Made by a program: the position numbers and the translations under genes. Under the pieces are notes generated by a model, which saw only the letters and a program-made list of their open reading frames with translations, was not told where the DNA came from and ran no database searches. A DNA stretch of 64,000 nucleotides from Oscillospiraceae bacterium (GTDB lineage Bacteria > Bacillota > Clostridia > Oscillospirales > Oscillospiraceae): NCBI GenBank assembly GCA_902795345.1, contig CADBKO010000009.1, positions 57,951-121,950 on the forward strand, given 5' to 3'. Positions 51,028 through 59,829 of this stretch are shown one piece after another (position 1 is the stretch's first letter; each line of letters starts with the position of its first letter).

Positions 51028-51654
51028 ATGGACAAAGAAAAACAGAAAAGCAGCAAGACCTTTTCCATGCCCGCGCAGTACATCACCCGCATTGCCGTAC
51101 TCACGGCCCTGTCCGCGGTACTGTTCCTGATCCTGGAGATCCCCATCGTTGCCTTTTACAAGCTGGATTTCAGCAATCTGCCGGTGCTTCTGGGCGCATT
51201 TTCCCTGGGTCCAGGACCGGCGATGATCATCCTGATCCTGAAAAATGTGATCCACATCCTGTTCAAAGGCCTGGGCTCGACCATGGGGATCGGAAATCTG
51301 GCAGACATCATCATGGGCGCAGCGTTCGTACTGCCCGCGGCATTGATGTATCGGAAAAACAAGTCTCGGCGTACCGCACTGATCGGCATGGTCGTGGGTA
51401 CCATCTGCATGATCATTGCGGGCGTGCTAGTGAACTGGCTGATCCTGATCCCGGTGTATATGAAAGCGTTCCATATGGATATTTCCGGCATCGTGAATAT
51501 GGCGACCGACGCGCTGCCTTTTGTGAACACAGAATGGAAACTGCTTCTCTGTGTTACGGCGCCGTTCAATCTGCTCAAGGGATTTGTGATCTCCCTGATC
51601 ACGTTCTTCATCTACAAGCCCCTGTCCTCGATCCTGCATGTGAAAAAGCGTTAA
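51028..51654 (+). CDS. ribU: Riboflavin ECF transporter S component RibU
   Basis: 208 residues, about six membrane helices. The N-terminal IAVLTALSAVLFLILEIPIV and DFSNLPVLLGAFSLGP match the RibU family. It binds riboflavin and works with the shared EcfA/A'/T module, which is not in this window. AAAGGAGAAAG precedes the ATG. The FMN riboswitch upstream confirms a flavin role. A terminator follows. Confidence 0.95.
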   Translation: MDKEKQKSSKTFSMPAQYITRIAVLTALSAVLFLILEIPIVAFYKLDFSNLPVLLGAFSLGPGPAMIILILKNVIHILFKGLGSTMGIGNLADIIMGAAFVLPAALMYRKNKSRRTALIGMVVGTICMIIAGVLVNWLILIPVYMKAFHMDISGIVNMATDALPFVNTEWKLLLCVTAPFNLLKGFVISLITFFIYKPLSSILHVKKR

Positions 51655-51663
51655 TCTGAATGA

Positions 51664-51701
51664 CAAAGGACCGCCTGCAGCTGCGCAGGCGGTCCTTTTC
51701 C
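51664..51701. terminator. Bidirectional terminator
   Basis: AAAGGACCGCCTG and CAGGCGGTCCTTTT around a short loop, between ribU and the convergent lipoprotein gene. Confidence 0.85.
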
Positions 51702-51702
51702 T

Positions 51703-52038
51703 TTATCTGCGGGGGTCGGCGCGGCGGGATGAACTGCCGTCGCCGGTCCGGTCCGTGCCGCCGCCGGCGGCACCGTCGGTGCCGGCGCTGCTGCCCTGGT
51801 CGATGCCGTTTCCACTGGTGAGACCGCCGCCCTGGTCGGGCACGCTGCCCGCGCCGGGGGCGTCGGGCGTCACGGCGGGGACTTCCGGCGTCACCGGAGC
51901 CGGGGAGGAGGTCACGTTGCTGGTGACCCTGGGCGGGTCCGTGACCACGATCTTATCCCCGTCCATGGTGCAGCCGCCCAGCATCAGCGCCAGGAATGCC
52001 ATCGCCGCGGCGGGCAGAAGGATCCGTTTCATTCTCAT
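51703..52038 (-). CDS. Small low-complexity lipoprotein
   Basis: 111 residues. Signal peptide with lipobox LGGC (cleavage before Cys23 or so), then DGDKIVVTDPPRVTS and a Pro/Thr/Ser/Gly-rich tail with no fold. Likely an anchored surface peptide. AAAGGA lies 4 bases before the ATG. Function unknown; composition makes homology calls unreliable. Confidence 0.7.
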   Translation of the reverse strand: MRMKRILLPAAAMAFLALMLGGCTMDGDKIVVTDPPRVTSNVTSSPAPVTPEVPAVTPDAPGAGSVPDQGGGLTSGNGIDQGSSAGTDGAAGGGTDRTGDGSSSRRADPRR

Positions 52039-52099
52039 TTCGTCCTTTCATGAAGGTTTCGCATTTAGTATGCTTTGTGTGGCCATTTTCATGAAAAGA

Positions 52100-52131
52100 A
52101 AAATCTGCCGAGCGTCGGCGCGGCAGATTTT
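52100..52131 (-). terminator. Rho-independent terminator
   Basis: AAAATCTGCCG and CGGCAGATTTT pair around 10 bases; on the minus strand a T-rich tail follows. It ends the 216-aa gene upstream on that strand. Confidence 0.75.
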
Positions 52132-52179
52132 AACGATAGAACGAAGGATTAAGCCTCGCAGAGTTCGCGCCTCCACGTC

Positions 52180-52278
52180 TCAAAATGGAAGCGACGCTTC
52201 CATTTTGAAAAGGACGTTTCGCCGGAATCCTGCGAGCATTCGCATAAGTGCGGATGCTCGCCATTCCGGCGAATAAGG
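52180..52278. repeat. Short palindromic repeat region, copy B
   Basis: First a perfect 14-base inverted repeat TCAAAATGGAAGCG / CGCTTCCATTTTGA around one base, then a long two-step hairpin: CGCCGGAAT / ATTCCGGCG outside and GAGCATTCGCA / TGCGGATGCTC inside (52220-52271). Related to the element at 15937. Confidence 0.7.
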
Positions 52279-52281
52279 ACG

Positions 52282-52932
52282 CTAGTCGGTGTATTCTCCG
52301 TGGATCAGGGCGCTGAGCTTCATTTCCCCCTCGCAGTCCTCAAAGACCATGCGCAGGATGCGCCAGTCGTTGGCCTCCGCGGAAGTGGAGGGGAAATAGA
52401 GGTCCACGAACTGCCCGTCGGGGAAGGCGGCCGCCACGTTTTCCAGAGCGTTGCCGGAACGCAGCACCGTGTTGAAGCCCATGACCGGCGCGTGGGCATA
52501 GTCCCGGTCATAGACGTATTCGGAGAAATATGCCGCGGCGGTCAGCTGGATGGGTTCGTCGCTGCCGTATTTCACGCCCCAGACATAGAGGGAGTTGTCC
52601 TTGCCGGTGATGGCCACCCGCTGGGGGGTGAAGCACTGATTGGAGCCCAGGTTCACGGTGGAATAGGGCACGAAGACCAGGCCGTAGACGGGATGGACAT
52701 AGCTGCTCAGGCTCTCATAGTCCCCGGCGGCGATGCGCTCGGCGATGGCGATGGAGAGCTTGGCCAGCTCCTCGTGCTTCACGTCGGTGCTGACCACGGA
52801 GACCGGCTCCGGCGCGCTGCGGCGGCTCAGGCTCAGACTGCCGCCGGAAAGAAAACTGACCAGCAGGCAGCCGCCCACGCCCAGCACGATGCCCAGCAGC
52901 AGACAGCCCAGATTGGCGAGTTGTTTTTTCAT
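52282..52932 (-). CDS. Hypothetical membrane-anchored protein, 216 aa
   Basis: Not recognised. N-terminal membrane segment (GCLLLGIVLGVGGCLLVSFL), then a short Ser/Arg linker and an extracytoplasmic domain of about 160 residues with the pattern AIAERIAAGDYESLSSYVHP followed by beta-rich sequence (YGLVFVPYSTVNLG, YFSEYVYDRDYAHAP). The layout resembles secreted NTF2-like or SnoaL-type proteins, but I would not assign a family. Own promoter and terminator. Confidence 0.75.
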   Translation of the reverse strand: MKKQLANLGCLLLGIVLGVGGCLLVSFLSGGSLSLSRRSAPEPVSVVSTDVKHEELAKLSIAIAERIAAGDYESLSSYVHPVYGLVFVPYSTVNLGSNQCFTPQRVAITGKDNSLYVWGVKYGSDEPIQLTAAAYFSEYVYDRDYAHAPVMGFNTVLRSGNALENVAAAFPDGQFVDLYFPSTSAEANDWRILRMVFEDCEGEMKLSALIHGEYTD

Positions 52933-53004
52933 AGGAAACCTCAATGCTCATTTTGCCGTGTCCGAAAGCGGCGGAAAAAGCCCCTTTTTCGGACGCGTAG
53001 GGGT

Positions 53005-53033
53005 ATCATAACCTGTTCCGCGCAAGAATGCAA
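53005..53033 (-). promoter_or_regulatory. Sigma-A promoter of the 216-aa gene
   Basis: TTGCAT and TATGAT on the minus strand with a 17-base spacer. Confidence 0.6.
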
Positions 53034-53080
53034 CAACAAAATTGTAACTATCTTATCAAGACGGTGGTAAATGCTGGGAA

Positions 53081-54727
53081 TCAACCCAGGTAGACCCTGG
53101 GGATGCGGGGGCTGACGGCGCAGCAGAGCTCATAGGAGATGGTCCCGGCTTTTTCCGCCAGCTCGTCGGCGGAGACCAGACCGCCGAAAACAGTGGCCAC
53201 GCTGCCGACCTGCACTTCCGGCAGGTCTGTGACGTCCAGCATGCAAAGGTCCATGCAGATGCGCCCGATCTGCCTGACCCGGACGCCATAGAGCTCCACC
53301 TCCAGCTTGCCCGACAGGCTGCGGTGCAGCCCGTCGGCGTAGCCCAGGGGCAGCACGGCGATGCGCATGTCCCGGGGACAGGTGTAGGTGCGTCCGTAGC
53401 CGATGGTGTCCCCCGCCTTGTGGGTGGTGACGGCGGCCACCCGGCTCTTGAGGGCCATGACGGGCCGCAGGTCTATCCCCTCCGTCACGTCGTCGGGGAA
53501 GTAGCCGTAGAGAGCGATGCCGGGGCGGGCCATGCCGCAGGCATATTCCAGGGGCGTGTGGATCACGGCCCCGGAATTGGCGCAGTGGATGAGGCGGAAG
53601 CGCTTCCCGCTGCGGGCCTGGGCCCTCTCGATGCCGTCCCGGAAGCGCCCGTACTGTTCCGCCGTATAGGGGTCCCCGGGCACGTCCGCCATGGCGAAGT
53701 GGGTGAAAACCCCCTCGAAGTCCAGGCCCGGCAGGGCCATGGCTGCGCAGAGGCCGCCGATCCCCTCCTCGTCCGTGGGGAAGCCGGTGCGTCCCATGCC
53801 CGTCTCCAGCTTGGCGTGGACCTTCAGGGCCTGTCCCGGCCGGAGGGCGGCGCTGAGGGCCCTGGCCTGGGCAAGGTTCCCCACCGCCTGGGTCACCCCC
53901 AGGTCCGCCAGCTCAGCGGCACATTCCGGGCTGCCGGGTCCCAGGATCAGGATGGGAAGGCGGACGCCGCCTTCCCGGAGCTGGGCCGCCTCGTCCGGGG
54001 TAGCCACCGCCAGATAACCGCAGCCCAGGGCCTGGAGCCGCCGGGCCACGGGCAGGGCCCCGTGGCCGTAGGAGTCCGCCTTCACCACGCCCAGGCAGAT
54101 GGTCCCCTCCGGCAGCCGGGCTTTCAGTGTGCAGTAGTTGTGCTCGATGTTTCGGAGGTCGATCTCCGCCCAGCTGCGCTTCATGGGGTCGGCGCCGACG
54201 CTGAAGATCTGCCCCGGCAGCGGCTCATGGGGGATGGAGGCCGCCATGGCCCGGTTGGTATAGGCTTCGTCCTCCGTCACTTCCCGGATGAGCCCTGCCC
54301 AGTCCGGCAGGGCGACAGGCTCCGCTTCGCTGCCCAGCTCCACCTCCAGAATGGCCCGGTCCGCCCAGAAGGGGAAGCGGTCCACTTCCAGGATGTGGCC
54401 TTCATAGGGGATGCGCCACCGGGTCTTGCAGATGACCCGCAGGGTCGGGTCCGCCCGGCGCAGGAGGGCTTCGTATTCCGCCTGCCCGATCTCCGATTCC
54501 AGCTCCTCCCGGGTGACGGCGCTGCGGCGCTTCTTAACCGTGTGGGTATAGACCGGCGTCCCGCCGGGGCTCCGCCGGGAGCGGACGCGCTCCGTGGTCC
54601 CCGCCTCGGCCAGAAGGTAAGTCTGCTCGATCCAGTCCCGCCCCAGGGCCAGCTTGTCCAACAGACCCTCGTCCGGCAGACGGATGAGATATTTGCGTTC
54701 GATCTCCAGAGGAATGGCGTTTTCCAT
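53081..54727 (-). CDS. alr: CYTH domain-alanine racemase fusion
   Basis: 548 residues. Residues 1 to about 165 are a CYTH (triphosphate tunnel) domain: E-x-E-x-K (E8-I-E-R-K12), THTVKKRR, KTRWRIPY and AILEVELGSE. From Met182 to the end is a complete alanine racemase: PLP lysine Lys216 in GVVKADSYGHG, and the catalytic-Tyr region TIGYGRTYTCPRDMRIAVLP with GYADG. It makes D-Ala for the cell wall. The joint GQIFSVGADPMKRSW is in frame with no stop and no ribosome binding site before Met182. GGGAGG precedes the first ATG. Confidence 0.93.
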   Translation of the reverse strand: MENAIPLEIERKYLIRLPDEGLLDKLALGRDWIEQTYLLAEAGTTERVRSRRSPGGTPVYTHTVKKRRSAVTREELESEIGQAEYEALLRRADPTLRVICKTRWRIPYEGHILEVDRFPFWADRAILEVELGSEAEPVALPDWAGLIREVTEDEAYTNRAMAASIPHEPLPGQIFSVGADPMKRSWAEIDLRNIEHNYCTLKARLPEGTICLGVVKADSYGHGALPVARRLQALGCGYLAVATPDEAAQLREGGVRLPILILGPGSPECAAELADLGVTQAVGNLAQARALSAALRPGQALKVHAKLETGMGRTGFPTDEEGIGGLCAAMALPGLDFEGVFTHFAMADVPGDPYTAEQYGRFRDGIERAQARSGKRFRLIHCANSGAVIHTPLEYACGMARPGIALYGYFPDDVTEGIDLRPVMALKSRVAAVTTHKAGDTIGYGRTYTCPRDMRIAVLPLGYADGLHRSLSGKLEVELYGVRVRQIGRICMDLCMLDVTDLPEVQVGSVATVFGGLVSADELAEKAGTISYELCCAVSPRIPRVYLG

Positions 54728-54814
54728 CTTGCACCTCCCGTGCTGAACTGATATACTATCAAAACCGTGTGTTGATTTCGGAAACTATACAGAACGATAG
54801 AATCGGAGAAAACT

Positions 54815-56179
54815 ATGGCTCGATCCCGGGAAATCATCAATGATCTGACCGTCGGCAGCGTGCCGAAAAAGCTGCTGACCTTTGCCTTGCCCTTCATGCT
54901 ATCCACCCTGCTGCAAACTGCCTACGGCATGGTGGATATGATGGTGGTGGGCCGGGTGATCGGCTCCTCCGGCCTCAGCGCCGTCAGCCTGTCCACCCGG
55001 GTCATGTGGATGACCACGGCCCTGTGCATGGGCTTCACCAATGCGGGGCAGATCCTCATCGCCCAGCTCATCGGGGCGGGGAAGCGGGAGGACCTGCAAA
55101 AGACCATCGGCACCCTGATCCTGACGGTGTTCTGCGCCGCCATGTTCATCACCCTCTTCGGCCTCAGCCTGACGGGGGTCATCCTGCGGCTGCTGCGCAC
55201 GCCGCCGGAGTCCATGCAGGGCGCCCGGCAGTATCTGCTCATCGCCTTTACGGGGACGGTGTTCACCTTCGGCTACAACCTGGTCTCCGCCATGTTCCGG
55301 GGCATGGGGGACAGCAAGCATCCCCTCATGTTCGTGGCCATCGCGGCCTCGGTGAACCTGGTGCTGGACATCCTGGCCGTGGGCGTGCTGGGCATGGGCG
55401 TGGCAGGCGCGGCCCTGGCCACCGTGGTCGGCCAGGCGGTGAGCCTGGTGATCTCCGTGACCTACCTCTACCGCCGCCGGGATAAGTTCGGCTTCGACTT
55501 CAAGCGATCCAGCTTCCGTTTCCACAAGGAGTGCCTGAAAAAGCTGGTGCGCCTGGGGGTGCCCTTCGCCATGCAAAATGCGGCCATCTCCATCTCCATG
55601 CTTTTCGTCACCAGCTTCGTCAATTCCTACGGGGTGGTGGCCTCCGCCACCTTCGGCACCGGCACCCGGATCGAGGAATTTCCCTGGATCATCATGAACG
55701 GCATCATGGCCGCCACCGCCACCATGGTGGGGCAGAACATGGGCGCCGGGAAGCAGGACCGCATGCGCCAGGTGGTCACCACGGGCGTCATCGTGGTCAG
55801 CATCACCGCCGCCGTGGTCGTGGTGCTGTTCCTGGTCTTCCCCCGGCAGATCTATTCCCTCTTCACCTCGGACGCGGCGGTGCTGGAGCTCTGCCCGAAA
55901 TTCATGCTGGCCCTGGCCTGCTCCGTCCCCGCCACCTCTCTCATGTGCCCCTATCAGGCCTTCATCGAGGGCATCGGCAATGCCCGGCTGACCCTGATCA
56001 TCGCCCTGCTGGACGGCTTCGTCAGCCGCATCGCCATCAGCCTCATCCTGGCCTACGGCTTCGGCCTGGGCCTCATGGGCTGGTTCTTCGGCTACGGTAT
56101 GGCCGCTTATGTGAATACCGGCATCAGCATGATCTACTACTACGGCGGCTTCTGGAAAAAGCGCAAGTCGCTGGTGTAG
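54815..56179 (+). CDS. MATE family multidrug/cation exporter
   Basis: 454 residues, twelve membrane helices in two homologous halves, opening VGSVPKKLLTFALPFMLSTL with the MATE pattern; GMVDMMVVGRVIG and the mid-protein GVPFAMQNAAISISM are typical. It is a Na+- or H+-coupled exporter; substrate unknown. GGAG lies 7 bases before the ATG. Divergent from alr, with no regulator adjacent. A hairpin with T run follows. Confidence 0.92.
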   Translation: MARSREIINDLTVGSVPKKLLTFALPFMLSTLLQTAYGMVDMMVVGRVIGSSGLSAVSLSTRVMWMTTALCMGFTNAGQILIAQLIGAGKREDLQKTIGTLILTVFCAAMFITLFGLSLTGVILRLLRTPPESMQGARQYLLIAFTGTVFTFGYNLVSAMFRGMGDSKHPLMFVAIAASVNLVLDILAVGVLGMGVAGAALATVVGQAVSLVISVTYLYRRRDKFGFDFKRSSFRFHKECLKKLVRLGVPFAMQNAAISISMLFVTSFVNSYGVVASATFGTGTRIEEFPWIIMNGIMAATATMVGQNMGAGKQDRMRQVVTTGVIVVSITAAVVVVLFLVFPRQIYSLFTSDAAVLELCPKFMLALACSVPATSLMCPYQAFIEGIGNARLTLIIALLDGFVSRIAISLILAYGFGLGLMGWFFGYGMAAYVNTGISMIYYYGGFWKKRKSLV

Positions 56180-56195
56180 CTCCGATCCCGGCGCA

Positions 56196-56226
56196 GCGCC
56201 TGTCCGGCTCCCGGACGGGCGCTTTA
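56196..56226 (+). terminator. Rho-independent terminator
   Basis: GCGCCTGTCCGG and CCGGACGGGCGC, one mismatch each arm, followed by TTTATCTTT. Confidence 0.75.
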
Positions 56227-56278
56227 TCTTTATAAAGTATATCCAAATCCGGAGATTTGTCAACGCAGGGGACAGCCG

Positions 56279-56307
56279 TTGTAAAGCCGCCGGAAAGCGT
56301 GTATAAT
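56279..56307 (+). promoter_or_regulatory. Sigma-A promoter of the HAD gene
   Basis: TTGTAA and TATAAT with a 17-base spacer, 33 bases before the start. Confidence 0.78.
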
Positions 56308-56340
56308 CCTTTTGATAACTTGACCGAGGAGCGAAACGCA

Positions 56341-56991
56341 ATGAAGCCCCGTTATATCTTTTTCGACCTGGACGGGACCCTGACGGATTCCGGACCGGGC
56401 ATCGTCCATTCCGTGGCCTACGCCCTACGCAAGCTGGGGGTGGAGCCGCCGGAGCCGGAAAAGCTCCGGGCCTTCATCGGCCCGCCCCTCCTGTGGAGCT
56501 TTGCCCACTTCTATGGCTTCGACGAGGAAAAATGCCGGGAGGGGGTGCGCCTCTACCGGGAGTATTTCACGGCGGGAGGCATGTTTGAAAATTCCGTCTA
56601 TCCCGGCATCCCGGAGGCCCTGGAAAGGCTGCGCGCCGCCGGCTTCCACCTGGCCGTCGCCACCTCCAAGCCCGAGCTCTTTTCCAAGCAGATCATCTCC
56701 CATTTCGGTCTGGACGGATTCTTCGAGGCCGTCTGCGGCGCTGCCATGGACGAAACGAGGACGGAAAAGGCGGACGTCATCCGCTATGCCCTGGAAACCC
56801 TGGGCGTGACGGCGGGGGAGAGCCTCATGGTGGGGGACCGGGAGCATGACGTGCTGGGGGCGAAGACCGTGGGGCTTCCCTGTGTGGGGGCCCTCTGGGG
56901 CTATGGCAGCCGGGAGGAACTGACAAACGCCGGGGCCTCCGCCCTGGCGGAAACGCCGGAGGAAATGACAGAGCTGATTTTGCGGATGTGA
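56341..56991 (+). CDS. HAD-family phosphatase (phosphoglycolate phosphatase-like)
   Basis: 216 residues, subfamily I HAD with alpha-helical cap. Motif I FFDLDGTLTDS (nucleophile Asp9, acid Asp11), motif II ATSKPE, motif III Lys near TRTEKAD, motif IV MVGDREHDVLGA. Likely a Gph-type or PpaX-like phosphatase; substrate unknown. GAGGAG lies 8 bases upstream. The unknown 128-aa gene follows 16 bases later. Confidence 0.88.
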   Translation: MKPRYIFFDLDGTLTDSGPGIVHSVAYALRKLGVEPPEPEKLRAFIGPPLLWSFAHFYGFDEEKCREGVRLYREYFTAGGMFENSVYPGIPEALERLRAAGFHLAVATSKPELFSKQIISHFGLDGFFEAVCGAAMDETRTEKADVIRYALETLGVTAGESLMVGDREHDVLGAKTVGLPCVGALWGYGSREELTNAGASALAETPEEMTELILRM

Positions 56992-57007
56992 AGGCCGGAG
57001 AAGCAAT

Positions 57008-57394
57008 ATGAGCAATACGATAAGACGGAATAGCGAAGCACCCCCCGACCAATGGCTGACCATGTCCAATCAGGGCACGGACTGCTTTCTGGAGCTTTTG
57101 CTGCTGGCCGCGTCCGCCTTGGAGCAGACACCCGTGCAGCGGGGCTTGATTGCCTTCCTGGCCGATCAGCGGGAGATCAACCGGATCGCGCCGGGTACGG
57201 CAGGCTTTGATGTGGAAGAAATGCCATGGGAGAGCGATTCCCGCCTTGAGGACGCGGCGTTTTTGACGCGCGTCATCGAAGCGGCGAAAAATCCGTCCGG
57301 TTGGGGTCCGCTCGACTACCTGCCGGAGGAGCAGATCGTCTTTCCCTGGCTGGACCGGTTTGCGGAGATGATCCTGGCGGCGTCCGGGGAGTGA
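57008..57394 (+). CDS. Hypothetical protein, 128 aa
   Basis: Not recognised. Soluble, acidic, mostly helical (DCFLELLLLAASALEQTPVQ, then FLADQREINRIAPG, then DAAFLTRVIEAAKNP), with no signal or motif. Ribosome binding site is GGAGAAG. It is cotranscribed with the HAD gene and ends at a strong terminator. Codon choice looks somewhat less GC-biased than the neighbouring genes. No function can be suggested. Confidence 0.75.
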   Translation: MSNTIRRNSEAPPDQWLTMSNQGTDCFLELLLLAASALEQTPVQRGLIAFLADQREINRIAPGTAGFDVEEMPWESDSRLEDAAFLTRVIEAAKNPSGWGPLDYLPEEQIVFPWLDRFAEMILAASGE

Positions 57395-57402
57395 TTAGAC
57401 AA

Positions 57403-57441
57403 AGAGGCCCCGATGCGGCAGAAACCGCATCGGGGCCTTTG
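57403..57441. terminator. Bidirectional terminator
   Basis: GGCCCCGATGCGG and CCGCATCGGGGCC pair around CAGAAA, with flanking A/T runs, between the 128-aa gene and convergent lon. Confidence 0.88.
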
Positions 57442-57450
57442 GTTCTTTCT

Positions 57451-59745
57451 TTATGCCGACAGGACCGCCAGGTCCAGAATGCCGGTCTCTGCCAGCAGGT
57501 CCGTCACGGTGCTGACGGGGACGATCTCCAGCTTTTCCTTTACCTCAGCGGCCACGTCCTTCAGATCGAAGAGGTTGGCCTTGGGGATGAAGACCTTGGT
57601 CACGCCTGCCCGCTGGGCCGCCATGAGCTTTTCCGGCAGGCCGCCGATGGGGCTCACCGCCCCCCGCAGGGAGACCTCCCCCGTCATGGCGATGTGGGGA
57701 TCCACCACCCGCCCCGTCACCAGGGAGGCCAGGGCCGTGGTGAGGGTCACGCCCGCGCTGGGCCCATCCTTGGGGACCGCCCCGGCGGGCACGTGGATAT
57801 GCAGATCGTTCTCCCGGAACAGCTCCGCCTTGTCGGGGAAGGCGTCCTTTACCAGGCTCACGGCGATCCTTGCCGATTCCTTCATCACGTCCCCCAGCTG
57901 GCCGGTGATGATGAGCTCTCCCCCGCCCCGGGTGAAGAGGGTCTCGATATAGAGGATCTCGCCTCCCGCCTGGGTCCAGGCCAGGCCCGTCACCACCCCG
58001 GTCTTCGGCTCCGGCAGCACCTGGTTGTGCTCGGCGGGCCGCTCCTCCAGGGTCTGGCGCAGCACCTCCGGCGTGACGGTGATGCTCTCCTCCGGATCCT
58101 CCGCCACCTTCACCGCCAGGCTGCGGCAGAGAGTGTCGATATGCTTCCTGAGGCCCCGGACCCCGGCCTCCGAGGTATAGTCCGCGATCAGCATTTCCAG
58201 GGTCTCCTCCGGCAGGGTCAGCTTCCCCTCCGGGATGCCCATGGCCTCCATGGATTTGGGCAGCAGGTGGTGTTTGGCGATCTGCAATTTCTCCAGGGGG
58301 CTGTAACCCGTGAACTGGATGACCTCCATCCGGTTCAGCAGAGGTTCGGGGATGCCGTCGGTGGAGTTGGCGGTGCAGATGAACAGCACGTCGGAGAGGT
58401 CGTAGGGCACGTTCATGTAATGGTCCGTGAAGCTGTTGTTCTGCTCCGGGTCCAGCACCTCCAGCAGGGCGGAGGCGGGGCTGCCGTTGTAGGAGGCGGA
58501 GAGCTTATCCACCTCGTCCAGCACCATGACCGGGTTGGAAACGCCGCTCTTCTGGATGCCGTCCATGATCCGGCCCGGCATGGCCCCGATGTAGGTGCGC
58601 CGGTGGCCCCGGATGTCCGATTCGTCGTGGACGCCCCCCAGGCTCACCCGGCTGTAAGCCCGGCCCAGGGCCCGGGCGATGCTCTTGCCGATGCTGGTCT
58701 TGCCCGTGCCCGGCGCGCCGACGAAGAGCAGGATGGAGCCGGACTGCTGCTTTTTCAGGTTCATCACGGCGATCTGCTGGATGATCCGTTCCTTCACCTT
58801 CTTGAGGCCGTAGTGGTCCTCGTCCAGGATGCGCCGGGCGGCGGCCAGGTCGATGGGGTGGGCCTCCTCCTTTTTCCAGCTCAGGCTGGTCATGAAGTCC
58901 AGCCAGTCGTAGAGCATGCCGGATTCCACGCTCTCCCGCCCCTCCTGCTTCAGGCGGTTCAGCACCTTCTCCGCCTCCCGGCGGGCGGTCTCGTTCATGC
59001 CGGATTCTTCGATCTTCCGCTGAAATTTCTGCACGTCGGTCACGTTTTCCGGGTGCATTTCGTCCAGCTCCTGCTGCAGGCGGTCGATCTGCCGCTTGAT
59101 GGCGGCCTCCTTGTAGCGCTGCTGGCTCTCCTTCTGCTGAGAGGAGACGGCCTCGTTGGTGATGCGCCCCACCTCCAGGAATTCATAGAGGGCCTTTTCC
59201 ACCAGCTCGGCCCGTTTGGCCTTGCTGTCCTCCGCCAGGATGGCGTAACGCTCCTCGTTCCCCATGTCCAGCCAGGGGGACATGACGCAGGCGGCCATGC
59301 CGATGGAGCGGATCTGGCCCAGGATGCCCTCCGCCGCCTGGGCCCACTCAAAGCCCTTGGCATAGTCCCGCATCTCCTGCACCAGGTTTTTCAGCTTTTC
59401 CGCCTCCACCGCGCTGTCCAGGTCCTCCGTGTCGGCGCGGCGGGCGATGGTGAGCTGCACCGTCCGGTCCGGGTTGATGCCCACGGTCTGGAGGTCCACC
59501 CGGTATTGGGTGTTCACCACGGCGAAGCCCCGGTTCAGCTCCGCCACGGTGCCGGAGACGCCGATGGGGTAGAAGCTGTCCTCCGTCATGTCCGCCAGGG
59601 ACACGTTTTCCTTCGCCACGATGAGGATGAGCTTTTCACCCACGGTGATCTCCCGGTGCCCGGCACTGCGGCGCAGCATGTCCAGGGGCAGATAAAGAGT
59701 GGCCTCCGGGCTCAGTATCATGTTATAGGTCGGTACGACGATCAT
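57451..59745 (-). CDS. lon: ATP-dependent protease Lon
   Basis: 764 residues, LonA layout: substrate-recognition N domain (1 to about 200), coiled-coil linker, AAA+ domain with Walker A GAPGTGKTS, and protease domain with the Ser of PKDGPSAGVTL and the Lys of GGLPEKLMAAQRAG. It degrades misfolded and regulatory proteins. AAAGGAGG precedes the ATG. A 22-base site nearly identical to the tetR operator lies 23 bases before the start, so lon is probably in the TetR regulon. Confidence 0.96.
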   Translation of the reverse strand: MIVVPTYNMILSPEATLYLPLDMLRRSAGHREITVGEKLILIVAKENVSLADMTEDSFYPIGVSGTVAELNRGFAVVNTQYRVDLQTVGINPDRTVQLTIARRADTEDLDSAVEAEKLKNLVQEMRDYAKGFEWAQAAEGILGQIRSIGMAACVMSPWLDMGNEERYAILAEDSKAKRAELVEKALYEFLEVGRITNEAVSSQQKESQQRYKEAAIKRQIDRLQQELDEMHPENVTDVQKFQRKIEESGMNETARREAEKVLNRLKQEGRESVESGMLYDWLDFMTSLSWKKEEAHPIDLAAARRILDEDHYGLKKVKERIIQQIAVMNLKKQQSGSILLFVGAPGTGKTSIGKSIARALGRAYSRVSLGGVHDESDIRGHRRTYIGAMPGRIMDGIQKSGVSNPVMVLDEVDKLSASYNGSPASALLEVLDPEQNNSFTDHYMNVPYDLSDVLFICTANSTDGIPEPLLNRMEVIQFTGYSPLEKLQIAKHHLLPKSMEAMGIPEGKLTLPEETLEMLIADYTSEAGVRGLRKHIDTLCRSLAVKVAEDPEESITVTPEVLRQTLEERPAEHNQVLPEPKTGVVTGLAWTQAGGEILYIETLFTRGGGELIITGQLGDVMKESARIAVSLVKDAFPDKAELFRENDLHIHVPAGAVPKDGPSAGVTLTTALASLVTGRVVDPHIAMTGEVSLRGAVSPIGGLPEKLMAAQRAGVTKVFIPKANLFDLKDVAAEVKEKLEIVPVSTVTDLLAETGILDLAVLSA

Positions 59746-59767
59746 GGGGATCCCTCCTTTGGGATAG

Positions 59768-59789
59768 AATAAATGAATGTTCGTTTACA
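59768..59789. promoter_or_regulatory. TetR operator candidate upstream of lon
   Basis: Reads AATAAATGAATG then TTCGTTTACA. The reverse complement of the site in the tetR promoter (60409-60430) differs at only three of 22 positions. Located between tetR and lon, about 24 bases before the lon ATG. Confidence 0.7.
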
Positions 59790-59829
59790 AATGAGGCTTT
59801 TGTTTCCCCGCCGAAGGGCGGGGAGGAGA

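Noticed and set aside
53081..54727. CYTH-Alr joint as a frameshift or missed stop
   Set aside because: The junction is a clean frame with no stop, no ribosome binding site before Met182 and normal codon use, so a real fusion is preferred; resequencing would settle it.
57301..59772. 823-codon plus-strand frame opposite lon
   Set aside because: Mirror of lon; no recognisable motif.
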